Positions 14,547 to 19,970 of a stretch of DNA of 19,970 nucleotides are shown here, piece after piece (within the stretch, counting starts at the first letter, position 1; each line of letters opens with the position of its first letter). The translations under genes and the position numbers were made by a program. Under the pieces are notes generated by a model that saw only the letters and a program-made list of their open reading frames with translations, searched no databases and was not told the origin of the DNA. The stretch covers positions 1 to 19,970 of the forward strand of contig JAVEVH010000010.1 in the NCBI GenBank assembly GCA_034005145.1, in the 5' to 3' direction. The DNA comes from JAVEVH01 sp034005145 (GTDB lineage: Bacteria > Patescibacteriota > Dojkabacteria > SC72).

Positions 14547-14957
14547 GTGGTAAATAGAAAAGATTCAAAAACTTATAGAATTAGAAATCTTAAATTCGTT
14601 TTTACACTTATCTTTTTGATTATTTTTACTGTTATAATTTTGTTATATTTGCTCTCACTTAATAGTTTCTTACCTTTTAATGTAAATAACCAGTATAACT
14701 GGATAAACATAGTTACATTCCTTTTCTTAATATTAACTTTAATATTTTCAATAGCTGTTCTTTTCTCTTACCTTTTACTAAGAGTATTTCTACAAAAAGA
14801 AGATAGTAGGTATTTAAAGATATTTTGTATTAAATGGGGATTACTTTTTACAATAGGATTTGCACTTGTATTAATACTTAATTTCTTTCATATTTTAAAT
14901 ATATATTGGGGAGTAGGGATATTAATAGTTGTTATACTTACCTCCTTTGTTATATGA
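14547..14957 (+). CDS. Unrecognised four-helix membrane protein
   Basis: A 136-residue protein starting at GTG 14547, with a basic N-terminus (MVNRKDSKTYRIRNLK) and four predicted transmembrane helices (about 16-38, 50-75, 91-112, 116-136). It ends inside the last helix with a TGA stop, the only TGA among the complete genes here. No motif or family is recognised. It is 10 bases upstream of another membrane-protein gene, in the same direction, and divergent from the response regulator. The gene pair could form an operon. Confidence 0.6.
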   Translation: MVNRKDSKTYRIRNLKFVFTLIFLIIFTVIILLYLLSLNSFLPFNVNNQYNWINIVTFLFLILTLIFSIAVLFSYLLLRVFLQKEDSRYLKIFCIKWGLLFTIGFALVLILNFFHILNIYWGVGILIVVILTSFVI

Positions 14958-14967
14958 TTAACCATAT

Positions 14968-15657
14968 ATGGCAAAACCAATGAAAAAGAAAATGGGAGAT
15001 GAATTTAAAGATATTCTCAATATCCTTTCAGGAGAGATGCAGTTGCGAGAAAAAGAAGAGAAGATAAAAAAGCTTAAGGAAGAGGCAATATCTCAACAAA
15101 AGACAAAAAAAAGAGTAGAGATAGCTAGTAAAGAGGTTGTATTAGAAGATAGTGATGTTCCTACGAAAAAGGTTGTACAAAATATTAAACTTTTTGAATG
15201 GGAAGCTCCTGATAGATATGAGATTAATTTTGAATCTAAGAGTTTTTGGGTTGTACTTTCAATATCATTACTGTTTGTACTTTTTCTAGCCATATTACAA
15301 CAGTATTACTTAATGGCAGCTATAATAGCGCTACTTTTCTTTATATATGTAATAGGTACTAATAAGCCTAATACAATTAAACATAAGATTACTGCTAGAG
15401 GAATAGATACTGGAGGAAGAGTTTATGAGTGGTTTATGCTTAATAACTTCTGGTTTAGTATTAAGAATGGTCAATATCTTTTAATAGTTGAGACTAAGTT
15501 AAGATATCCTAGGGCTTTAATAATGCTTTTAGATCAAGCAGATAAGGATGCTCTTTTTGTACTGTTACAAGAGAAAGTGTTGTACAAAGATATTAGAAAG
15601 CAGGGTAGGATAGATACTCTTACATATGGTCAATATATCCCCTTTGAAGAGATTTAA
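14968..15657 (+). CDS. Two-helix membrane protein with coiled-coil N-terminus and PH-like C-terminal domain
   Basis: A 229-residue protein. Residues 1-55 are highly charged and helical (coiled-coil-like). Two adjacent transmembrane helices lie at about 92-111 and 113-131 with almost no loop. A C-terminal beta-rich domain follows (KITARGIDTGGRVYEWFMLNNFWFSIKNGQYLLIVETKLRYPRALIML, about 140-185), a layout recalling two-TM proteins with a bacterial PH-like domain. Proteins of this shape are often found as conserved hypotheticals in CPR genomes. Both the N-terminal and C-terminal domains are predicted to be cytoplasmic. The function is unknown. Confidence 0.7.
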   Translation: MAKPMKKKMGDEFKDILNILSGEMQLREKEEKIKKLKEEAISQQKTKKRVEIASKEVVLEDSDVPTKKVVQNIKLFEWEAPDRYEINFESKSFWVVLSISLLFVLFLAILQQYYLMAAIIALLFFIYVIGTNKPNTIKHKITARGIDTGGRVYEWFMLNNFWFSIKNGQYLLIVETKLRYPRALIMLLDQADKDALFVLLQEKVLYKDIRKQGRIDTLTYGQYIPFEEI

Positions 15658-15669
15658 GTAATCTTAAGG

Positions 15670-15675
15670 TATAAT
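15670..15675 (+). promoter_or_regulatory. -10 box of tRNA-Ser(CGA)
   Basis: A perfect TATAAT ends 9 nt upstream of the tRNA 5' end and 12 nt after the preceding stop codon. It lacks the TGn extension present at several other promoters here. Confidence 0.55.
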
Positions 15676-15684
15676 AACAGCATT

Positions 15685-15777
15685 GGAGAGGTGCTAGAGC
15701 TGGTTGAATAGGGCACACTCGAAATGTGCTGTTTAGGATATTTTCCTGAACCGTGGGTTCGAATCCCACCCTCTCCG
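15685..15777 (+). tRNA. tRNA-Ser(CGA), CCA not encoded
   Basis: Acceptor GGAGAGG/CCTCTCC (15685-15691 with 15770-15776), anticodon arm GCACA-CTCGAAA-TGTGC (anticodon CGA, decoding TCG), a long variable arm with internal AGGA/TCCT pairing, T arm GTGGG-TTCGAAT-CCCAC, and discriminator G at 15777. The next bases are TAT, so the CCA end must be added by a nucleotidyltransferase, unlike the two tRNAs near 5900. Confidence 0.95.
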
Positions 15778-15781
15778 TATG

Positions 15782-16321
15782 TTAGAAGATTTTCTCTTTG
15801 TAATACCTCAACTCCTCTATACTCTCTCTAATGTCATCTAATGCTTCGTGTGTAGATTCCTTACCTTTGTATACATCATTTCTCCCAATTCTACTTAACT
15901 GTTTAATAGTAGATACATCTATATTTCTGAAGTGCAGATGGTTTGTGAGTAGGGGCATATTGTACTCAATAAAGCTCCTATCAAATGCAATGTTAGTACC
16001 ACATAGTGGTGCTTCATTTCGGTCTACAAACTGAGCAATATATTTTACTGATTCTTTATCAATATCTTCCAATGTAGATTTAGATTCTAAACATTTCTCT
16101 ATGACACTATTTTTAGTATGCATTTCCTTAACTAAGTCATCCATAAGGGAGATATCTTCGTTAGTGATGTTTACATAGCCTACATAGCCCTGTGGATCTA
16201 ATATATTGAGGTTTGTATCTGTAACTAATATTCCTATTTCTATTATCTTATCTTTTTTAGTACTTAGTCCTGTTGTTTCAAGGTCTATCCAGACTAGATT
16301 TTTAATAGTTTGTTCAGCCAT
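15782..16321 (-). CDS. orn: Oligoribonuclease (DEDDh 3'-5' exonuclease)
   Basis: Degrades 2-5-nucleotide RNAs, including pGpG, to mononucleotides in the cytoplasm. The 179-residue length is standard. All catalytic residues are present: D13 and E15 in WIDLETTGL, D114 in CGTNIAFDRSFIEYNMP, and H158 and D163 in THEALDDIRESIEELRYY. The DIRESIEELRYY end is diagnostic of Orn as against the RNase T or DnaQ epsilon proteins. The ATG at 16321 gives the typical MAEQTIKNLVWIDLETTG start. AGGA immediately precedes the ATG, and a TATAAT on the same strand (16350-16355) would give a short 5' leader. Its 3' end lies 4 bases from tRNA-Ser(CGA). Confidence 0.95.
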   Translation of the reverse strand: MAEQTIKNLVWIDLETTGLSTKKDKIIEIGILVTDTNLNILDPQGYVGYVNITNEDISLMDDLVKEMHTKNSVIEKCLESKSTLEDIDKESVKYIAQFVDRNEAPLCGTNIAFDRSFIEYNMPLLTNHLHFRNIDVSTIKQLSRIGRNDVYKGKESTHEALDDIRESIEELRYYKEKIF

Positions 16322-16390
16322 TCCTGTTCTTTTAAATTTATACCCATATTATACATCTTCGTTAGAGAGTAGGATATCCACTGAAAGAGA

Positions 16391-16434
16391 GGGGTTGTGG
16401 AAAAAGTTAGAAACCCCGTAGGTACGGTATAATA
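16391..16434 (+). promoter_or_regulatory. Inverted repeat and TATAAT box upstream of the pilin-like gene
   Basis: GGGGTT (16391-16396) and AACCCC (16412-16417) form a possible stem. A perfect TATAAT follows at 16429-16434. A DnaA-box-like TTTTCCACA lies on the minus strand (16396-16404). The TATAAT is about 90 bases from the pilin start, so its transcript would have a leader or encode a small RNA. No gene is visible in 16322-16511 otherwise. Confidence 0.35.
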
Positions 16435-16526
16435 TTAATATAAATTACTATATAAAAACGGTTATCGCACTATCGGTATATATGTAGAGTATATAAACAT
16501 TCTAAAATTTTATGTATTATGTATAT

Positions 16527-17051
16527 ATGGATGAAGAGAAACTAAGTATGGAGACAATTAACTTTGTACCCTCTATACCTAAGAAAGAAAAAGATTCAAA
16601 AAGGTTTAAATTTACTGAAATAATGCTTGTATTATCAGCATTAGGAGTATTAATATTTTTAGCATTGTTAGCTATTAATCCAAGTAAAGAAGCAGCAGAG
16701 GCTAGAAACCTTAAGAGGTCCGCAGACGTAGCTCAGATACTCTCCTATGTAAGTTCATATGTAAATGCTCAATCAGAGATTCCAGAGGCCATACCGGGCT
16801 CTACAGAGTGTGTAGAGTATGGTAATGAGATATGTAAGACAGGTCCATTTGATTGTACTGATTTAGTTAGTATGAGTTTCTTAATAGAAGAAGATGAAGA
16901 AGCCTTATTAGTAATACCTACAGATCCCCAATATATATCTATTAATGGTACTGGCTATTTCATCTCTCAAGATGAGAATGGTACCGTCACTGTATGTGCT
17001 CCCCATGCCGAAAGGAATGAAAATATATCATTTTCTAAATATATGTATTAA
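16527..17051 (+). CDS. Type IV pilin-like protein with non-canonical cleavage site
   Basis: A 174-residue protein from the ATG at 16527. TATTAT ends 6 nt before this codon, while an in-frame ATG 15 bases upstream lies before the box. After a charged leader of about 26 residues (DSKR end), FKFTEIMLVLSALGVLIFLALLAINPSKEAAEARNLKRSAD follows, the pilin N-terminal helix with Glu at +5. The residue before the expected cut is Arg, not Gly. Downstream KEAAEARNLKRSADVAQILSYVSSYV resembles CPR pilins. Four cysteines (about 95, 103, 110 and 157) could make two disulfides in the external domain. It probably forms part of a pilus or pseudopilus. It precedes the MASE3-like gene by 12 bases. Confidence 0.78.
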   Translation: MDEEKLSMETINFVPSIPKKEKDSKRFKFTEIMLVLSALGVLIFLALLAINPSKEAAEARNLKRSADVAQILSYVSSYVNAQSEIPEAIPGSTECVEYGNEICKTGPFDCTDLVSMSFLIEEDEEALLVIPTDPQYISINGTGYFISQDENGTVTVCAPHAERNENISFSKYMY

Positions 17052-17063
17052 TATTAAATATAT

Positions 17064-18029
17064 ATGAAAAAACAAGAAATATTTTCTAAATATGAGATTA
17101 AAGAGAAGGAGTTATTAATATTAATATCCGTATTTTTCTTCCTTCTATTTGCATATATGTCTGGTGAATTCTTTTGGATGAAAGATTTTCAATTAGTAGT
17201 AGACCTATTCTCCGGTATATTCGCCTTCTTTATTGGTACATTAGCCTTACTTCGTTTCTATACAAAAAAGAATTTTACTAATTACTTACTCTTAGGATTA
17301 GGTTTTCTTACAGTAGGAGTAATAGATATATTACAGATATTACTCTCATTAAATGCATTCTCTGACTTTTTCTCTGTATCTACCTCAGAGGTATTTCCTA
17401 GTACTGTAGTACTTTCTAGATTCTTCCTCTCCCTAATCTTTTTCTTAAGTTGGCTATTAATGAAAGAGGAGTACAGAGCAAGGGTATTTAAAGAGAAATT
17501 AGCTTTTGTTGGAGTACTGTTCTCTATCTCTGCCTTTATTGCCATTATTACAATATTCTCAAATATCTTTGAAGGTTTAGAATCATATACCTTCGCTATC
17601 GTTCTACAAACAGTATCTCTAATGATATATCTACTTACATTAGTAGGATACACAAGGAGTAGGGGGATGTATTACAGGAATTTTGATTTCTGGATTATCT
17701 TCTCTTTAACCTTTTCTATACTCTCTCAAATCTTTTACTTACCATATCTTAATCTAGAGTATGAGTTAATGATGAATCTCTCTATCTTAGCTAAATTAAT
17801 TAGCTACGTGGTATTACTAGTAGGATTTTTGCATAGTATATATGAGATGTACAAGAGTGAGGAGAAAGCGCAATTAGATTTAAAGAGGAAGAACAAATTG
17901 CTAATTCTTACTAAGCAAAAAGTAGAGGAAGCATATATGGTATTAAGAGAAGAGAAATGGAAGTTAACAAAGGTTAACAAAAAGAAAAAGACAGACAAAA
18001 TATTTAAGGATATATTAAAAAACAAGTAG
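17064..18029 (+). CDS. Eight-helix membrane protein, MASE3-like sensor without output domain
   Basis: A 321-residue protein with eight predicted transmembrane helices (about 16-34, 43-66, 72-96, 112-132, 144-165, 173-195, 208-230, 237-262). A basic, helical cytoplasmic tail of about 55 residues follows (SEEKAQLDLKRKNKLLILTKQKVEEAYMVLREEKWK), predicted as coiled coil. The helix arrangement recalls MASE3-type membrane sensors, which usually precede a kinase, GGDEF or PAS domain; none follows here. The similarity is by overall appearance only. A TAATAT box ends 9 nt before the ATG. It lies between the pilin-like gene and a methyltransferase, which starts one base after its stop. The function is unknown; a sensory or structural role near the pilin is an inference. 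Confidence 0.65.
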   Translation: MKKQEIFSKYEIKEKELLILISVFFFLLFAYMSGEFFWMKDFQLVVDLFSGIFAFFIGTLALLRFYTKKNFTNYLLLGLGFLTVGVIDILQILLSLNAFSDFFSVSTSEVFPSTVVLSRFFLSLIFFLSWLLMKEEYRARVFKEKLAFVGVLFSISAFIAIITIFSNIFEGLESYTFAIVLQTVSLMIYLLTLVGYTRSRGMYYRNFDFWIIFSLTFSILSQIFYLPYLNLEYELMMNLSILAKLISYVVLLVGFLHSIYEMYKSEEKAQLDLKRKNKLLILTKQKVEEAYMVLREEKWKLTKVNKKKKTDKIFKDILKNK

Positions 18030-18030
18030 T

Positions 18031-18759
18031 ATGTACTCTCCTAAGATTAAGAAGTATCAAAAAAAATTTGAATATTCATATGCTTTTGGTGCATATCCTG
18101 TGTTAGATTTACTTAAAAATCATTCGGACAAGGTATATACAATATTTTTTAAAAGAGAAAGCTTGGAGAGTGCTGGTATAGAGGAGATACAGAATATATG
18201 TAGGCAGAAGAACATCTATATGGAAGAGAATGATAGGTTGATTGAAAAAATCTCTGTTAAAGAGAATACCTATGTAGTTGCTGTATTTAAGAAATATCAA
18301 AGTAGATTAGTAGAGAATGAGAACCATATTGTATTAGTTAATCCTTCTAATATGGGTAATCTAGGTACCATTGTTAGAACTATGTTAGGTTTTAATGTAA
18401 AGGATTTAGCCATTATTAAACCAGGAGTAGATATCTTTGATCCATTAGTAATTAGATCTACAATGGGAGCTTTGTTTAATATTAGGTTTGAATATTTTAA
18501 TACCATAGAGGAGTATATTGGTAGATTTTCTAATCAGAACCTCTATCCCTTTATGTTAAAGGGTAGTAAGAGTATTAAAGATATTCAATTTGTAAAGCCA
18601 TTTTCCATTATCCAAGGTAATGAATCTACAGGTTTAGATGAAAAATATATTAATATTGGAGAGAGTGTCTTTATACCTCACTCCTCTGAAATTGATTCCT
18701 TAAATCTTTCTGTTGCTACATCCATAGCACTGTGGGAGGCAAGTAAAGCTTCTCTTTAG
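18031..18759 (+). CDS. SPOUT (TrmH/RlmB-type) RNA 2'-O-methyltransferase
   Basis: Transfers a methyl group from S-adenosylmethionine to a ribose 2'-OH in rRNA or tRNA. The 242 residues contain an N-terminal substrate-binding domain (about 1-90) and the knotted SpoU catalytic domain. Motif 1 is NPSNMGNLGTIVRTMLGF (104-121), where the N and R of NLGTIVR are catalytic positions. Motif 2 is QGNESTGL (195-202). Motif 3 is SLNLSVATSIALWEA (223-237). The domain order and size match RlmB/TrmH paralogues; which nucleotide is modified cannot be told. The start codon is separated from the previous stop by one base and lacks a Shine-Dalgarno sequence, so translational coupling to the 8-TM gene is likely. 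Confidence 0.92.
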   Translation: MYSPKIKKYQKKFEYSYAFGAYPVLDLLKNHSDKVYTIFFKRESLESAGIEEIQNICRQKNIYMEENDRLIEKISVKENTYVVAVFKKYQSRLVENENHIVLVNPSNMGNLGTIVRTMLGFNVKDLAIIKPGVDIFDPLVIRSTMGALFNIRFEYFNTIEEYIGRFSNQNLYPFMLKGSKSIKDIQFVKPFSIIQGNESTGLDEKYINIGESVFIPHSSEIDSLNLSVATSIALWEASKASL

Positions 18760-18795
18760 TAAATTCCATTCCTTCAAGGTGTAAAAAATACATAT

Positions 18796-18837
18796 TTGTG
18801 TTAAAATTGTATATTAATTTATACAAATTCAACACAA
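18796..18837. promoter_or_regulatory. Nested palindromic operator/promoter of the toxin-antitoxin operon
   Basis: The outer arms TTGTGTT (18796-18802) and AACACAA (18831-18837) and the inner arms TTGTATA (18807-18813) and TATACAA (18820-18826) are perfect inverted repeats, spaced symmetrically about one centre. TTGTGT and TATACA (18-nt spacing) could be the -35 and -10, so the operator covers the promoter. This is the layout expected for autorepression by a ribbon-helix-helix antitoxin, which binds as paired dimers. Confidence 0.75.
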
Positions 18838-18838
18838 A

Positions 18839-19144
18839 ATGGAAAAAGTAAAAAAATATTCAAGTATTACAAAACAAATTACATTCCCTAAGGTCTTAAT
18901 GGAGAGGGTAGATGCTAAAGCCTCTAGTTTAGGCTATTCAATTCCTGCATATGTTAGATATGTACTTACCAAAGAATTAGAGAAGGAATCATCTCCTGTA
19001 TTGGATGGGATAGTAATGGACGAAGCAATGGTAAGTAGTATTAAAAAGGGAATTAAAGAGCATAGAGAGGGTAAGAGTGTTGAGCTAGGCAGTGAGCAAG
19101 ACATAAGGGAGGACTTAAGGAGAATTTTAAATGAAGAAAGTTAA
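18839..19144 (+). CDS. Ribbon-helix-helix antitoxin (RelB/ParD-like)
   Basis: A 101-residue antitoxin. The N-terminal half has the ribbon-helix-helix pattern: beta strand KQITFPKVL, helix VDAKASSLG, and second helix SIPAYVRYVLTKELEK (about 8-50), which would bind the palindrome just upstream. The acidic C-terminal half (DEAMVSSIKKGIKEHREGKSVELGSEQDIREDLRRIL) is expected to wrap the toxin. Its 3' end overlaps the toxin start by 14 bases, a common arrangement that couples synthesis. The exact antitoxin family cannot be assigned from the sequence alone. The -10 leaves a 5' leader of only a few bases. Confidence 0.85.
   Translation: MEKVKKYSSITKQITFPKVLMERVDAKASSLGYSIPAYVRYVLTKELEKESSPVLDGIVMDEAMVSSIKKGIKEHREGKSVELGSEQDIREDLRRILNEES
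19117..19122 (+). promoter_or_regulatory. Shine-Dalgarno sequence of the toxin gene
   Basis: AAGGAG lies 8 nt before the toxin ATG (19131), inside the antitoxin frame. It is the clearest Shine-Dalgarno sequence in the window and shows that the ribosome uses SD pairing at least here, in contrast with the leaderless starts of other genes. Confidence 0.7.
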
Positions 19145-19418
19145 ATATTCTTTATACAGAACAAAAGAATATGCTAAGGACTTGAGAAAAATATTGAAGA
19201 AGAATAAAGATTTAACCCTTAAAATTGAAAGGGTGGTAATTAGAATATTAAAAGATCCGTTTTCTCCTAGTCTTAGAACTCATCAAGTGAATATCCCTTC
19301 TTTGGGTAAAGTGTATAGTTCTAGGATAAGTGGAGATTTTAGAATTTTGTGGACCTTCGAAGAGGAGGGGGTAATACTTTTACAGAGGGTAGGAGGACAT
19401 TCAAAAGTGTATAGATAA
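19131..19418 (+). CDS. RelE/YafQ-family mRNA interferase toxin
   Basis: A 95-residue basic protein. The N-terminal TKEYAKDLRKILKKNKDL helices are followed by the family core LRTHQVNIPSLGKVYSSRISGDFRILWTFEEEGVILLQRVGGHSKVYR. R-S/R-I..D-F-R-I-L-W, the hydrophobic strand ILL..VG and the terminal HSKVY match RelE-superfamily toxins, which cut mRNA in the ribosomal A site. Likely functional residues are R66, R72, H90 and Y94. It is encoded after its antitoxin with a 14-base overlap. The tmRNA promoter begins 5 bases after its stop codon, so ribosome-stalling and ribosome-rescue functions are neighbours. Confidence 0.87.
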   Translation: MKKVKYSLYRTKEYAKDLRKILKKNKDLTLKIERVVIRILKDPFSPSLRTHQVNIPSLGKVYSSRISGDFRILWTFEEEGVILLQRVGGHSKVYR

Positions 19419-19428
19419 ATGGTATAAT
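19400..19428 (+). promoter_or_regulatory. Promoter of tmRNA
   Basis: TGGTATAAT (19420-19428) is a perfect extended -10. TTCAAA (19400-19405) at 17-nt spacing is a plausible -35 and lies inside the toxin gene. Transcription should start near 19435, leaving about 14 nt of leader for RNase P to remove. Confidence 0.7.
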
Positions 19429-19448
19429 ACAACGTTCTTTAAGAATAT

Positions 19449-19857
19449 GGGGACGTAAGGCTTTCGACAGAAGTCATAAGTGCTGTTTGTCACAAATCGT
19501 TTTTAAGTTCGTAAAACTTAGACACAGATAAGTGTAGAAAACAAAATTAACGCTTTTGCAAGTAAGCTAAGAGCTGCATTCACTGCACCTCAATATGCTT
19601 ATAACTTTGCATAAGTTTGACTAAATAAATCTAGTCAATGTCCACTATCTTTATCCCTAGTTAGGGATTTTGGACAGTCGTTACTAGGGTATAGTAAGTA
19701 TACTTTGTCAGTAGAGGATACTTAGTGAATATAATTACTGAGTAGATTAATCTTTTTGTTAGATTTTTTAGTTTAATCTAGCTATACAAATCTAAATACA
19801 TTTGTACATGACACTGTGCTTAACTTTTGGACGTGGGTTCAAATCCCACCGTCTCCA
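19449..19857 (+). ncRNA. ssrA: Transfer-messenger RNA (tmRNA)
   Basis: Rescues stalled ribosomes and tags their peptides. The tRNA-like ends pair: GGGGACG (19449-19455) with CGTCTCC (19850-19856), discriminator A at 19857. The conserved 5' core TAAGGCTTTCGACAG and the T arm GTGGG-TTCAAAT-CCCAC are clear. CCA is not encoded. An open reading frame ends in TAA at 19612-19614 and is read from about 19537 (GAA), giving about 25 codons ending APQYAYNFA. The exact resume codon is uncertain. The hairpin GACTA/TAGTC follows the stop, and pseudoknot-like nested stems TGTCC/GGACA and ATCCCTA/TAGGGAT follow near 19635-19680. At 409 nt it is longer than many bacterial tmRNAs. Confidence 0.93.
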
Positions 19858-19941
19858 CATTGTAAGGACTTTTATTTGCAAAACCCCCTTTTTATTAATT
19901 CCTAATATTTGACAGCAAAATATATTATTTTAGAAAGAGTA

Positions 19942-19970
19942 ATGAACAAGACTATGCTAAAAAGGATTAC
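19942..19970 (+). CDS. Start of an unidentified gene (partial)
   Basis: ATG at 19942 opens a frame (MNKTMLKRI) to the window edge. TTGACA occurs at 19909-19914 and AT-rich hexamers follow, but spacing to a good -10 is poor, and GAGT is the only SD-like sequence. Too little is seen to name a product or to be sure it is a gene. The stretch from tmRNA to here (19858-19941) holds nothing else recognisable. Confidence 0.3.

Noticed and set aside
14955..14957. Recoding of TGA as glycine or tryptophan
   Set aside because: No recognised gene has an in-frame TGA, Trp is encoded by TGG, and read-through of this TGA meets another TGA without a sensible protein.
16512..16526. Earlier ATG for the pilin-like gene
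   Set aside because: It precedes the TATTAT box whose expected transcription start is 16527, and it adds only MYYVY, which has no family support.
1..19970. CRISPR arrays, insertion sequences and phage genes
   Set aside because: I saw no regularly spaced repeats, no transposase or integrase motifs and no terminal inverted repeats with target duplications.

Overview
The window is AT-rich, densely packed bacterial chromosome around a replication origin. It contains dnaA and dnaN and, divergently, the conserved rpmH-rnpA-yidD-yidC-khpB(jag) cluster. Several traits suggest a small-genome Patescibacteria/CPR bacterium: a short YidC, a KhpB without its Jag_N domain, an FtsA-like ATPase next to a bitopic Rossmann/stalk surface protein, a CPR-style pilin, very short intergenic gaps and few Shine-Dalgarno sequences. 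A low-GC lineage such as Dojkabacteria (WS6) would fit, but that assignment is a guess. Stop codons in 22 complete genes are 12 TAA, 9 TAG and 1 TGA, and no gene has an in-frame TGA, so the standard code 11 applies.

Layout. 1-960: 5' part of valS on the minus strand behind a transcriptional T-box leader with its own extended -10 promoter. 967-5787: RNase J, an FtsA/PilM-like ATPase and a bitopic surface protein. 5830-6000: tRNA-Arg(TCT) and tRNA-Ser(GGA). 6065-8210: a GNAT acetyltransferase, a Ca2+/cation antiporter and a 6-TM protein. 8343-10539 (minus): khpB, yidC, yidD, rnpA, rpmH. 10540-10820 and 12297-12727 flank dnaA and hold DnaA boxes. The second gap has a textbook unwinding module: tandem boxes, a C-rich spacer, DnaA-trios and an AT-rich stretch. 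12728-13849: dnaN, overlapped tail-to-tail by a response regulator with a degenerate receiver. 14547-15657: two unrecognised membrane proteins. 15685-15777: tRNA-Ser(CGA). 15782-16321 (minus): oligoribonuclease. 16527-18759: a pilin-like protein, an 8-TM MASE3-like protein and a SPOUT rRNA methyltransferase. 18839-19418: a RelB/RelE-type toxin-antitoxin pair behind a nested palindromic operator. 19449-19857: tmRNA with a long tag. The last bases hold the start of another gene.

How the genes fit together. The central block is the replication initiation and membrane insertion/RNA processing core. RNase J, Orn, RNase P protein, KhpB, tmRNA, a SPOUT methyltransferase and a RelE-like toxin make the window rich in RNA metabolism and ribosome rescue. 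A recurrent feature is a TATAAT-like box, often in the extended form TGnTATAAT, ending only 6-9 nt before an ATG. This implies leaderless mRNAs for many operon-first genes.

The items most worth a second look are the valS T-box, the leaderless promoter pattern, the FtsA-like/bitopic pair, the oriC unwinding module with a motif shared by dnaA and dnaN, the long mycoplasma-like tmRNA tag, and the degenerate response regulator.
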